A stretch of DNA of 64,000 nt from Gemmatimonas aurantiaca T-27 (lineage in GTDB: Bacteria; Gemmatimonadota; Gemmatimonadetes; Gemmatimonadales; Gemmatimonadaceae). Where the stretch lies: NCBI RefSeq assembly GCF_000010305.1, contig NC_012489.1, positions 2,673,646 through 2,737,645 on the forward strand, given 5' to 3'. Shown in pieces: positions 54,822-63,135 of this stretch. Position 1 is the stretch's first letter. Each line of letters opens with the position of its first letter. The translations under genes and the position numbers were made by a program. The notes under the pieces are model-generated. The model was not told the origin of the DNA, did no database searches, and worked only from the letters and a program-made list of their open reading frames with translations.

Positions 54822-55136
54822 TCAGGCCTCGCCCGAGGGCAGTGCGACGGCCGCAGCCTGGAGCTTGGCCGCGAGACGGGCTTCGTGACGCGCCTTGAGG
54901 ATACCGGCACGACGGAGGAGCGAGCGGACCGTATCGGTCGGGAGCGCGCCCACGTTCAGCCAATGGTTCACACGATCGGCCTTGAGCGCGATCGCGTTCT
55001 CGCCGCCACGCGGCTGGTACTGTCCGAGGATTTCAATGAAACGGCCGTCACGCGGGGCCTTGGAATCGGCAACGACAATACGGTACATCGGGGTCTTCTT
55101 CCGGCCTTCGCGGCGGAGACGGATCTTGACGGCCAT
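54822..55136 (-). CDS. rpsP: 30S ribosomal protein S16
   Basis: The 104-residue protein is S16, with [54 protein letters not shown] and a basic/Ala-rich end. It begins the rpsP-rimM-trmD-asparaginase unit. The start at 55136 fixes the standard N-terminus. RimM begins right at its end. Confidence 0.97.
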   Translation of the reverse strand: MAVKIRLRREGRKKTPMYRIVVADSKAPRDGRFIEILGQYQPRGGENAIALKADRVNHWLNVGALPTDTVRSLLRRAGILKARHEARLAAKLQAAAVALPSGEA

Positions 55137-55576
55137 CTGATTCTCGGACGAGTGGTGTGGTACTGCGTGGGCTCCAAGCCGCTGAGCTGCTGGCACCCAC
55201 TTCCGGGCTCATCGCGACGCCGGTACTCCCGGCTCGCACCCGGCCCCCGCTATCGGGGAGCCTTGGAAGCTATTCACCCTGCTGGCCGGATACAACTGGC
55301 GCTGGAACGGGCTTCCGTGAAGCCCTGAAGACTAGTTGGGAATGGAAGGGTTGCCTGCCTATGGGAAGACGGCAGGACTGTGAAGGGAATGGCCGGGACG
55401 CTGGCGCTTCCGCTCTTCTACGAAAAAATTGACCAATCGGCCTAGATTGTGGTGGTCTGGTTGCCCGGCCCCACCATTCCTGCGGCTTTCCCTTCCCGTC
55501 ATGCGGTTGGTCGCGCCGCCCGGCGGCGCCCACGCGGTTGCCCTTCCCATCCCTTCCCTTCCCGCTCACCCGTCCC
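55137..55576. other. Divergent regulatory region rpsP / gamma-glutamyltransferase
   Basis: This 440-bp gap has no supported gene. It must contain the rpsP promoter and leader and the upstream region of the transferase gene. A weak TTGTAT-17-TAGCTT match lies on the minus strand at 55267-55295. A CCCC-CGGGG hairpin follows it in the leader. Confidence 0.5.
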
Positions 55577-57289
55577 ATGCGCCAGTGCTCCCTCCCCGGG
55601 ATCGCCGCGGCGGCCCTGTTGGCCGTCCCGGCTGTCGCGCCCGCCCAAAGCCCTCCGCCTGCCCAACCCAAGGCGGCCGTCGAAGCCCCGCGAGGCATGG
55701 TGGTGTCGGCCAGTGCCATCGCCAGTGACGTCGGGCGCAACGTGCTGGCCGCCGGCGGCAATGCGGTAGATGCCGCCATTGCCACCGGCTTTGCCCTGGC
55801 GGTCACCTACCCCACGGCCGGCAATATCGGCGGCGGCGGATTCATGGTGATCCGCTTCCCGGATGGACGCGCCACCACGATCGACTTCCGCGAAAAGGCA
55901 CCGGCCGCCTCGTCGCCGACCATGTTCACCGATTCGACCGGCAACTACTCCTCGCGCATTCACCACAACTCGCACAAGAGTGTCGGGGTGCCGGGCACCG
56001 TGGCCGGATTTGCACTGGCCCACCAGAAGTACGGAAAGGCCAAATGGAACGGGCTGGTTGGTCCATCGGCCACCCTGGCCGACACCGGCTTCATCGTGCC
56101 GACTGGGCTCGCCGCTTCCCTGGCCGGCGTACGCACCAAGTTGTCCACCGATTCCGGATCGCTGGCCGCCTACTACAAAGCAGGCCAGCCATATTCTGCC
56201 GGCGATCGGCTGGTACTCGGTGACCTGGGCAAGACGCTCGGCCGCATCCGCGATCAGGGCCGCGACGGCTTCTACAAAGGCACCACCGCGCAGCTCATCG
56301 CCGCTGAAATGCGTCGCGGTGGTGGGCTGATCACTGAAGCGGATCTGGTGGCCTACCAGGCCGCCGAACGGGCAGCGGTGCGTGGCACCTTCAACGGATA
56401 CGACATCATCTCCATGCCCCCGCCAAGCTCCGGCGGCGTGGCGATGATCGAGATGCTCAACATCCTCGAAGGGATGGACCTCAAGGCGATGGGGCACAAC
56501 TCGCCGCAGTATGTGCATTCGTTGGTGGAGAGCATGCGTCGCGCCTTCCGTGATCGGGCGCTGTATCTGGGCGATCCCGACTTCACGCAACCGCCCATCG
56601 CCAAGCTCACCAGCAAGACGTACGCCAAAGAACTCCGCGCCACCATCGACCCGAACAAGGCATCTCCCTCATCGCCCGCCGACGTGGCGCAGGGGTATGA
56701 GAGCGATGAAACCACGCACTATTCAGTCGTGGACAAGGATGGCATGGCCGTGTCGGTGACCTACACCCTTGAAGCGGGCTACGGCCTCGGCGCCGTTGTG
56801 GATGGCGCGGGCTTCCTGCTGAACAACGAGATGGGTGATTTCAACGGCAAGCCCGGACTCACCGACTCCACGGGACTCATCGGCACCACACCAAACATCG
56901 CGCAGCCCGGCAAACGCATGCTGTCGAGCATGACGCCGACCATTGTGGCGCGTGATGGCAAGTTGGTCGCCGTCGTGGGCAGCCCGGGCGGACGCACGAT
57001 CATCAACACCGTACTCGAAGTGGTGCTCAACCTCACCGCGTTCGACATGCCCGTGCAGGACGCGGTGAATGCGCCGCGTCTGCATCACCAGTGGCTGCCC
57101 AATACGGTGACGGTCGAACGGGTGGGCTTCTCCGAAGCCACGCTCGACGCGCTGCGGGCGAAGGGTCATGTCGTCCGTGTGGGTGGCCAACAGGGCACGG
57201 CACACTCCATCGCCATCGACCCCAAGACCGGCAAACGCCTCGGGGCGGCGGACCCGCGCGATCGCGACGCCGGCGCGTCGGGCCACTGA
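55577..57289 (+). CDS. ggt: Gamma-glutamyltransferase
   Basis: The 570-residue precursor is exported (signal cleaved near VAPAQ) and self-cleaves into two subunits. The N-terminal nucleophile is Thr379 in DETTHYSVVDKDGMAVSV. Also conserved are GGNAVDAAIATGFAL, NIGGGGFMV and GSPGGRTIINT. It hydrolyses or transfers the gamma-glutamyl group of glutathione and peptides in the periplasm. The ATG at 55577 begins the signal peptide; a longer frame begins at 55538. Confidence 0.94.
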   Translation: MRQCSLPGIAAAALLAVPAVAPAQSPPPAQPKAAVEAPRGMVVSASAIASDVGRNVLAAGGNAVDAAIATGFALAVTYPTAGNIGGGGFMVIRFPDGRATTIDFREKAPAASSPTMFTDSTGNYSSRIHHNSHKSVGVPGTVAGFALAHQKYGKAKWNGLVGPSATLADTGFIVPTGLAASLAGVRTKLSTDSGSLAAYYKAGQPYSAGDRLVLGDLGKTLGRIRDQGRDGFYKGTTAQLIAAEMRRGGGLITEADLVAYQAAERAAVRGTFNGYDIISMPPPSSGGVAMIEMLNILEGMDLKAMGHNSPQYVHSLVESMRRAFRDRALYLGDPDFTQPPIAKLTSKTYAKELRATIDPNKASPSSPADVAQGYESDETTHYSVVDKDGMAVSVTYTLEAGYGLGAVVDGAGFLLNNEMGDFNGKPGLTDSTGLIGTTPNIAQPGKRMLSSMTPTIVARDGKLVAVVGSPGGRTIINTVLEVVLNLTAFDMPVQDAVNAPRLHHQWLPNTVTVERVGFSEATLDALRAKGHVVRVGGQQGTAHSIAIDPKTGKRLGAADPRDRDAGASGH

Positions 57290-57391
57290 CGGAGCACGTC
57301 GGCAGCGGCACGAACCCTCGCGATCTTCGTTCTCCTGCCACCCGCCGACCGGACCTGTCAGTTCACCGATTGGCCGCTGCATGACAAACAC

Positions 57392-57423
57392 CGAGAGGCG
57401 CATGATGAGTCATGCGCCTCTCG
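57392..57423 (+). promoter_or_regulatory. Hairpin over the TonB receptor start codon
   Basis: Perfect 14-bp arms (57392-57405 and 57410-57423) have a TGAG loop. The upstream arm contains the SD-like GAGAGG and the downstream arm contains the ATG at 57412. Folding would block initiation. Confidence 0.65.
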
Positions 57424-59592
57424 CATTTGCTACCCATGGTCTTCCTGCTTTGGGGAACCATGCCACTGAACATGCTGCACGCCCAGCAGCCCTCCTCTCC
57501 GACGGCAACCACGGTGACGGGTCGTGTGCATACCGCCGACGGACGTGGGCTCGCGGGTGCGGTGGTCGCCATTCTCGAAACACTCGAGGAGACACACACC
57601 GGCAGCGATGGCCACTTCGTGCTCACGTCCACCCACCGCGGTGTGGCCACCCTCGTTGCACGCGCGGTGGGCTTCGTTCCATCGACGATCGATATGGTGG
57701 TGCCGAGCGACTCGATGTTCGTGTTCCGGCTGGTGCCACGTCCTCCCACGCTCACGCAGTTCGTGGTGGTGGCTGCCGGGGAATACACCATCGGCAGCGG
57801 TCAGACCGCCTCACTCAAGCCACTCGAAGTCGCGCAGACCCCAGGCGCTGCGGCCAATATCGCCCGCGCCATCCAGACATTGCCTGGAGCGCAGAACGTG
57901 GACGAAGGCACGGGGCTCTTTGTGCGCGGCGGCGATGTCACCGAGACGCGCGTGCTGGTTGACGACGCCTGGATGCTGTCTCCCGTGCGCTTCGACAATC
58001 CCACCGGCCACACGACCGTCACGGTCAATCCGTTCCTGCTCGATCGCACCGTGTTTTCATCGGGCGGGTTTGGTGTGCCGCACGGCAACGCGCTCTCGGG
58101 ATTGGTGCGCATGGAAAGTGCAGCAGCGCCCGCGCGACAGACGGCATCGTTGTCGGCCTCCATCGGTGGCGTCAGTGCGGCCTACGGAACACGACTGCAT
58201 CCCCGTGTGGGAATGCGGGCATCGGCCGGACTCAACTCCCTCGCGGCCCTGACCGCCACGTTCGGTGAGGCCCAGCCCTACGAACCACCACCACGCAGTG
58301 GTGACGTCAGTGGCTCGCTCGAGTGGCAATCAGGCGCTGCAGGACGTGTGCGGCTGTTCGCGGTGCGGCAAGGTGGTGTCTTTGGCGTGGGCCAGGCCGG
58401 CGTGGGAAGCACATCCCACTACGGTGCACGATCCGCCGATGGACTGGCTGTGCTCTCGTGGCGCGACAGCAGCACGACATGGCGTCCCGCCGTGACCGTC
58501 GCATACGCGTCCTTCGACCGCAATGAGACATTCGGCACCTTCCAACTGCGCACACGGTTGTCGGCGCCACAGCTATTGGCATCACTCGGCTACGTCACAA
58601 CCGATGGCACGCGGTGGCGTGTGGGCGCCGAACGCGAGGCTCTGTCGGCGGCATACGCTGGACACATGCGCACGACAACCGGCGAATGGTCTCCCGTGTT
58701 CACAGAGCGCACACCGAGCACCCGCATTGGCGCGTTTGTCGAAGGCAGTCGTCGGTTCGCCTCCGGATTTCACGCCACGCTGGGACTGCGCACCGATCAG
58801 AGTTCACTGACCGGGCGGCGCACCTACGACCCGCGTGTATCGTTGGCCTGGCAGCGCGGTGCGTTGGCGCTGACCTCGGCCTGGGGCGTGTACCATCAGG
58901 TGGCGGAGCCCACCTACCGTCGCGCATTGCCGGCCAGTGCCTTCTCCCCCATGCGCGTGCACCAGTTCATCGGCGGCGTGCAATGGGGCGCCGATACACT
59001 GGGGCTCCGCATCGAGTACTTCGACAAACGGTATGCAGATCTCTGGCAGTTTGCCGACCGTCAGGAGCCGGTGGGCAATGGGACGGGTCGGGCGAATGGC
59101 GTGGACATCATGTGGCGATGGCGGTTGGCCCAGGCCACGTCCACACGGGTCACCTACAGCCATGTGCGCTCCCGTCGCACTGATCCGCACAGCGGCCTGA
59201 TGGCGCGCTCCCTGGCCGACATCACACACTCCGTGACATGGATCGGGGAACATGTGCATCGCAGTCTCACGATGGGCACCTCGGTGCGGTATGCGACGGG
59301 AAAGCCCTTCACTGATATCGTCGGCGCAAGACCGGACGAAGGTCTCGCCGCACCGGTGTATGACGATCCGTTTGCGGCCCGTATGCCCGCCTATCTGCGC
59401 AGCGATGTGTCTCTGAGCTGGTATCGCGCGCTCGGCGAACGTCGCGGCCTCGTGCTCTGGGGTAGTCTGTCCAATGTACTTGGCCGTGAAAACGTGATGC
59501 GGTACCGCTGGTCGGAGGACTACTCCGTGCGATTCCCCGTGCATGCGCCCTTCAATCGTTCGATCTTCATCGGCACCACCCTTCTGCTGTGA
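57412..59592 (+). CDS. TonB-dependent receptor
   Basis: The 726-residue receptor has a signal peptide (cleaved near LHAQQ), a carboxypeptidase-regulatory domain (about 35-105) and a plug (TPGAAANIARAIQTLPGAQ, GLFVRGGDVTETRVLVDD). A barrel ends in aromatic-rich strands (RSIFIGTTLLL). It is a stand-alone receptor without SusD. The start is inside a perfect hairpin; ATG 57436 is an alternative. A TPR-like gene follows and overlaps or abuts it, then a two-component pair. Confidence 0.9.
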   Translation: MRLSHLLPMVFLLWGTMPLNMLHAQQPSSPTATTVTGRVHTADGRGLAGAVVAILETLEETHTGSDGHFVLTSTHRGVATLVARAVGFVPSTIDMVVPSDSMFVFRLVPRPPTLTQFVVVAAGEYTIGSGQTASLKPLEVAQTPGAAANIARAIQTLPGAQNVDEGTGLFVRGGDVTETRVLVDDAWMLSPVRFDNPTGHTTVTVNPFLLDRTVFSSGGFGVPHGNALSGLVRMESAAAPARQTASLSASIGGVSAAYGTRLHPRVGMRASAGLNSLAALTATFGEAQPYEPPPRSGDVSGSLEWQSGAAGRVRLFAVRQGGVFGVGQAGVGSTSHYGARSADGLAVLSWRDSSTTWRPAVTVAYASFDRNETFGTFQLRTRLSAPQLLASLGYVTTDGTRWRVGAEREALSAAYAGHMRTTTGEWSPVFTERTPSTRIGAFVEGSRRFASGFHATLGLRTDQSSLTGRRTYDPRVSLAWQRGALALTSAWGVYHQVAEPTYRRALPASAFSPMRVHQFIGGVQWGADTLGLRIEYFDKRYADLWQFADRQEPVGNGTGRANGVDIMWRWRLAQATSTRVTYSHVRSRRTDPHSGLMARSLADITHSVTWIGEHVHRSLTMGTSVRYATGKPFTDIVGARPDEGLAAPVYDDPFAARMPAYLRSDVSLSWYRALGERRGLVLWGSLSNVLGRENVMRYRWSEDYSVRFPVHAPFNRSIFIGTTLLL

Positions 59593-59600
59593 GTGATTCC

Positions 59601-60428
59601 ATGTCGAACCATCGCCCGCTTTGGGTCGCGTTTGTCATGCTGGCGCTCAGTGCGACGTCCCCAGTTCCGGCATCGGCACAGTCCAAACCATCCGGTGCAT
59701 CGACCGCCCCGTCAGCACAGACGGGAGGTGCGGCGTTGACCGGCGCGCTGCGTTGGGCCGACTCGGCGAGTCGCGTGATCGATCGTGGTGTGATTCGCAA
59801 CGATACGACCGCGGTCCTGCAGGGCATTGCCATCGTTGATCGGGCACTGACGGCCTTCCCCGAGCACTTCCTGCTGACGCACTATCGCGGATACGCCGCC
59901 TATCGCCTCGGGCAAATGGCTGGCGTGCGCAAGCAGGCCAACGTGGCGCGGGCCCACTACGAAGACGCCGTGAAGTGGCTCGACCGTTCGATTGCCGCCC
60001 AACCCATCGCCGAGTCGCATGCACTGCGCGCGAGCTGCCTGGGCCAGTTGATCGGCGGCAGCATGATCAGGGGCATGCGACTGGGGCCCCAAGCCAATGA
60101 CGCGGTGGACAAGGCGCGCCTGCTGGACAAGGACAATCCACGCATGCTGTTGCTCGACGCGATTGGCGCGTGGTACAAGCCGTCCATGTTCGGCGGTGGC
60201 AAGGACAAGGCCCGGGCGGCCATGCAGCGCGCACTCGCTGCGTTCGCCGCTGACACTCCGGCGCCCGCGTATCCGTCGTGGGGGTATGCCGAAGCCCTGG
60301 CCTGGCATGGGCAGTGGGAGCAGGAGGCGGGGCGCGGCGCGGCGGCGCGTGCCGCCTACGAACGGGCCCTGGAGCTGGAACCCGAGTACGGCTGGGTGAA
60401 GTACGTGCTGCTGCCGGCAGTGCGCTGA
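59601..60428 (+). CDS. Exported TPR-like protein
   Basis: The 275-residue protein has a signal peptide (cleaved near PASAQ) and helical repeats of TPR type, including ALTAFPEHFLLTHYRGYAAY, YEDAVKWLDRSIAAQP and AAYERALELEPEYGW. It is a likely periplasmic partner of the receptor it follows by 8 bp; an in-frame GTG at 59589 overlaps the receptor's stop codon. Its function is not known. Confidence 0.78.
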   Translation: MSNHRPLWVAFVMLALSATSPVPASAQSKPSGASTAPSAQTGGAALTGALRWADSASRVIDRGVIRNDTTAVLQGIAIVDRALTAFPEHFLLTHYRGYAAYRLGQMAGVRKQANVARAHYEDAVKWLDRSIAAQPIAESHALRASCLGQLIGGSMIRGMRLGPQANDAVDKARLLDKDNPRMLLLDAIGAWYKPSMFGGGKDKARAAMQRALAAFAADTPAPAYPSWGYAEALAWHGQWEQEAGRGAAARAAYERALELEPEYGWVKYVLLPAVR

Positions 60429-60436
60429 TACCGGTA

Positions 60437-60461
60437 GAACACCGCGGAACACCGCGGAACA
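60437..60461. repeat. Short 10-bp tandem repeat in intergenic spacer
   Basis: GAACACCGCG occurs twice, followed by a third partial GAACA. The motif fills most of the 61-bp spacer before the histidine kinase. Confidence 0.6.
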
Positions 60462-60489
60462 CTGCTGAAAACCTGAAGCTCGAGGCGTC

Positions 60490-61551
60490 ATGATGCCCGC
60501 CTGGAATGTGCCCATGCACCACATTCGCAGTACGCTGCTGTACTTCGCGGCGTGGTGCCCCTTTGTGTTGCTCTACGCGGTCCTGGTGGCACACACGGCT
60601 CAGTTGCCCACGACAGTAGCCATCGTGGCCAGTGTGCGCACGGTGGGACTGGGAGCATTGCTTGGTCTGCTGGTCCGCGCCCACGCGCAGCGTTCCCCGT
60701 GGCCTGCGCCCCTCTCGGCGGGATTCATCGTGCGTCAGGCCGTGGGGGCCGTTCTCTATGCCGGCGCCTGGGCGGGGCTCATTCTGGTGACGATGTGGCT
60801 CGACCTGGGCAGTTGGGAACGGGTGGCGTTCGTATCGTCGGACTGGATCGGCTGGCAGGGCTTCAACGGCATCGTGGGGTATGTCGTGATCGCTGGCCTG
60901 ACGTGGATGGGTGTGGCATCGAAACAGTCACAGGAAATGGAGTCGCAACGACACGAGGCCGACGCACTGCGTGTGCGTGCCGAGCTCGAAGCCCTGCGTG
61001 GCCGCCTCGATCCACATTTCCTCTTCAACACGCTGCATTCCCTCATGGCGCTGTCGCGACTCGATCCGGCCCGCACCGAGCAGGCCCTGGGGCAACTGTC
61101 CGACTTGCTGCGATATGTGCTCGACAGCAAACGGGGTGCCCGTGAACAGGTGCAGTTGGCCGACGAGCTGCATTTCGTACGCACCTACCTTGCATTGGAG
61201 GCGCTGCGATACGGGGAACGCCTTCGCGTGTCCATCGATATCGAAGACGACACGCTGGACTTTGTGGTACCGAGCCTGACCGTGCAGCCCATCGTGGAGA
61301 ATGCCATCCGCCACGCCGTCGCACCGCGTGCCGACGGTGGTCATATCGCACTATCCGCACGGTTCGATGCCGAATCGCTGATCCTCACCGTGGCCGACGA
61401 CGGCCCGGCTTCGGCGGCGCCATCCGGCGGCACGGGTATCGGCCTCGACGCCCTGCACCGGCGCTTGCGTTTGTTGTACGGCACACGGGCCCGGGTGGAC
61501 GCGATACATGGCACCAGTGGCTTCACGGTGACGGTACATGTCCCGGCCTGA
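60490..61551 (+). CDS. LytS/YehU-type membrane histidine kinase
   Basis: The 353-residue kinase has four N-terminal membrane helices (about 10-140). A His_kinase domain follows with the phosphoacceptor His176 in LDPHFLFNTLHSLMAL. The ATPase end has QPIVENAIRHAV (N-box) and GGTGIGLDALHRRLR. Such kinases sense envelope signals and phosphorylate LytTR regulators. It overlaps the regulator gene by 14 nt. Confidence 0.92.
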   Translation: MMPAWNVPMHHIRSTLLYFAAWCPFVLLYAVLVAHTAQLPTTVAIVASVRTVGLGALLGLLVRAHAQRSPWPAPLSAGFIVRQAVGAVLYAGAWAGLILVTMWLDLGSWERVAFVSSDWIGWQGFNGIVGYVVIAGLTWMGVASKQSQEMESQRHEADALRVRAELEALRGRLDPHFLFNTLHSLMALSRLDPARTEQALGQLSDLLRYVLDSKRGAREQVQLADELHFVRTYLALEALRYGERLRVSIDIEDDTLDFVVPSLTVQPIVENAIRHAVAPRADGGHIALSARFDAESLILTVADDGPASAAPSGGTGIGLDALHRRLRLLYGTRARVDAIHGTSGFTVTVHVPA

Positions 61552-62356
61552 CGCAGGTGCGCGCACGCTGCGCACTCTCATCGTGGAAGACGAGCCGCTG
61601 GCGCGCATTCACCTGCGCGACCTCGTGCAGGGCAGCATGGCACTGGAACTCGTCGGCGAGGCCGCCAATGGGCGCGATGCGGTGCAGTCGATTGCGCAGC
61701 TCAAGCCGGACGTGCTGTTCCTCGACATTCACCTGCCCGAACTCGATGGCCTGGCGGTTCTCGAGCAGTCGCTGCAACCGCCCCATGTGGTGTTCACCAC
61801 GGCGTACGACGGCTACGCCGTGCATGCCTTTGAACTCGGCGCGGCCGATTATCTCGTCAAACCGTTCACGCGAGAGCGATTCGAGCGGGCGGTGGTGCGC
61901 CTGCTCGCACGGGTCGCACAACACGATGACGCCGGAGCGGGTGACGATGCGCCGCCCGAAGGTCCGGCGTTGATGGAGCGCGTGCGCAGTCTGCACCATC
62001 AGTCATCGGGTGACGCGCGATTGCGGCATGTATACGTACGCGAACGTGGTCGCGTGCTGCCCATCGCAGTGGATACCATCGAGCGCCTGGAAGCCGATGA
62101 TGACTACGTGGTGCTGGTGGTGGGTGGTCGTCGCCACCTGTTGACGGTGCCGCTCAGTGAACTCCTGGGGCGACTCGACGCCGGACGGTTCGTGCGCATA
62201 CACCGGTCGCATGCGGTGAACCTCGATCATGTGCGGGCCATGTTGCCCGCCGACTCGGGGCGATGGGCTGTGGTGATGCAGAGCGGTGAGCGCGTCCTGG
62301 CCAGTCGCACCGGCACCCGACAGCTACGCGAAAGCATGGGCCGCTCTCGGGGATGA
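61538..62356 (+). CDS. LytTR family response regulator
   Basis: The 272-residue protein has a receiver domain (about 10-125) with the phospho-acceptor Asp63 in FLDIHLPELDG, the Thr/Lys switch residues (FTTAYD, LVKPFTRERF) and a C-terminal LytTR DNA-binding domain (about 160-268; RIHRSHAVNLDHV). It forms an operon with the kinase and probably controls genes near the TonB receptor. It overlaps the kinase by 14 nt. Confidence 0.93.
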   Translation: MSRPDAGARTLRTLIVEDEPLARIHLRDLVQGSMALELVGEAANGRDAVQSIAQLKPDVLFLDIHLPELDGLAVLEQSLQPPHVVFTTAYDGYAVHAFELGAADYLVKPFTRERFERAVVRLLARVAQHDDAGAGDDAPPEGPALMERVRSLHHQSSGDARLRHVYVRERGRVLPIAVDTIERLEADDDYVVLVVGGRRHLLTVPLSELLGRLDAGRFVRIHRSHAVNLDHVRAMLPADSGRWAVVMQSGERVLASRTGTRQLRESMGRSRG

Positions 62357-62362
62357 ATGCCA

Positions 62363-62397
62363 AACGGGGGCGACGTCGTGATGACGTCGCCCCCGTT
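62363..62397. terminator. Bidirectional terminator palindrome
   Basis: Perfect 15-bp arms AACGGGGGCGACGTC/GACGTCGCCCCCGTT lie between the convergent LytTR and DUF2911 genes. Confidence 0.65.
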
Positions 62398-62416
62398 GGT
62401 GCAGCAGACCCGCAAA

Positions 62417-62992
62417 TTACTTGACCGTGAACGGCGCCACGGCCTTGTAGTTGTCCCACGACACGATGATCTCGCCACCGTTGCCGGCCGGCTTGACCTG
62501 GATCTCCATCTTCTCGACCACGGCGTTGTTGCTGGTGACCGTCATCGGGATGCGGACCAGATCCTGCTTGGCGTCATAGGCCGTGCCCCACTGCTTCGTC
62601 TGCTTGTTCACGATGAGTTCCCACTTGAGGTTCTCCTGGATCAGCGTGAACAGCGTGTAGGTACCGGCCGGCACGTCCTTGCCACCGAACGACAGCGTCT
62701 TGCTGGTGGTGAGGTGCGTGGCTTCGTTGGCACCCGTGCGCCACACCATGCCCCACTTCATGTCGGACAGGCCGTTGAAGATGACACGGCCACGCTTCGA
62801 CGGGCGGCCGTAGTTCACCTTGATATCGGCGGTGCCGATCTTGGCGCTGAGCGAGTCACGTGGCGAAGCCGGCGCCTGGGCACCGGCCGGAGCCGCGTGA
62901 CTGGCCGCACCCTGCGCGGAAGCGGGAACCGAAAGCAGCGACATGGCAACCAGTGCACCAGCGCCGCGCGTCATCAGACGGGAAACATTCAT
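62417..62992 (-). CDS. Exported DUF2911 family protein
   Basis: The 191-residue protein has a signal peptide (cleaved near ASAQGA), then DUF2911 segments: IKVNYGRPSKRGRVIF, WRTGANEATHLTT, DVPAGTYTLFTLI and a terminal IIVSWDNYKAVAPF. DUF2911 proteins are small exported proteins of unknown role. The start is at MNVSRLM; a frame to 63085 exists without support. Confidence 0.87.
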   Translation of the reverse strand: MNVSRLMTRGAGALVAMSLLSVPASAQGAASHAAPAGAQAPASPRDSLSAKIGTADIKVNYGRPSKRGRVIFNGLSDMKWGMVWRTGANEATHLTTSKTLSFGGKDVPAGTYTLFTLIQENLKWELIVNKQTKQWGTAYDAKQDLVRIPMTVTSNNAVVEKMEIQVKPAGNGGEIIVSWDNYKAVAPFTVK

Positions 62993-63022
62993 GGCGGGAC
63001 TCAGGAGAGGGAGGAAAACATA

Positions 63023-63050
63023 CGGGCGGCGACCACGTGGTCGCCGCCCG
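63023..63050. terminator. Palindromic terminator-like hairpin
   Basis: A perfect 28-bp palindrome (14 bp per arm, CGGGCGGCGACCAC) lies between the 63136 gene stop and the DUF2911 start, with no long T run. Confidence 0.55.
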
Positions 63051-63135
63051 GTGTGTACCATACCGCCCTGATCGAGTTCCGCCAATCGGCACGGCGGGAC
63101 GTTTCACCCCACCATCCTGCGGCTTCCGGCGGAAA

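Noticed and set aside
57168-57962. Open frame overlapping ggt end and the receptor start
   Set aside because: It runs out of frame through two recognised genes, with no domain. Its only merit is GAGAGG near 57393.
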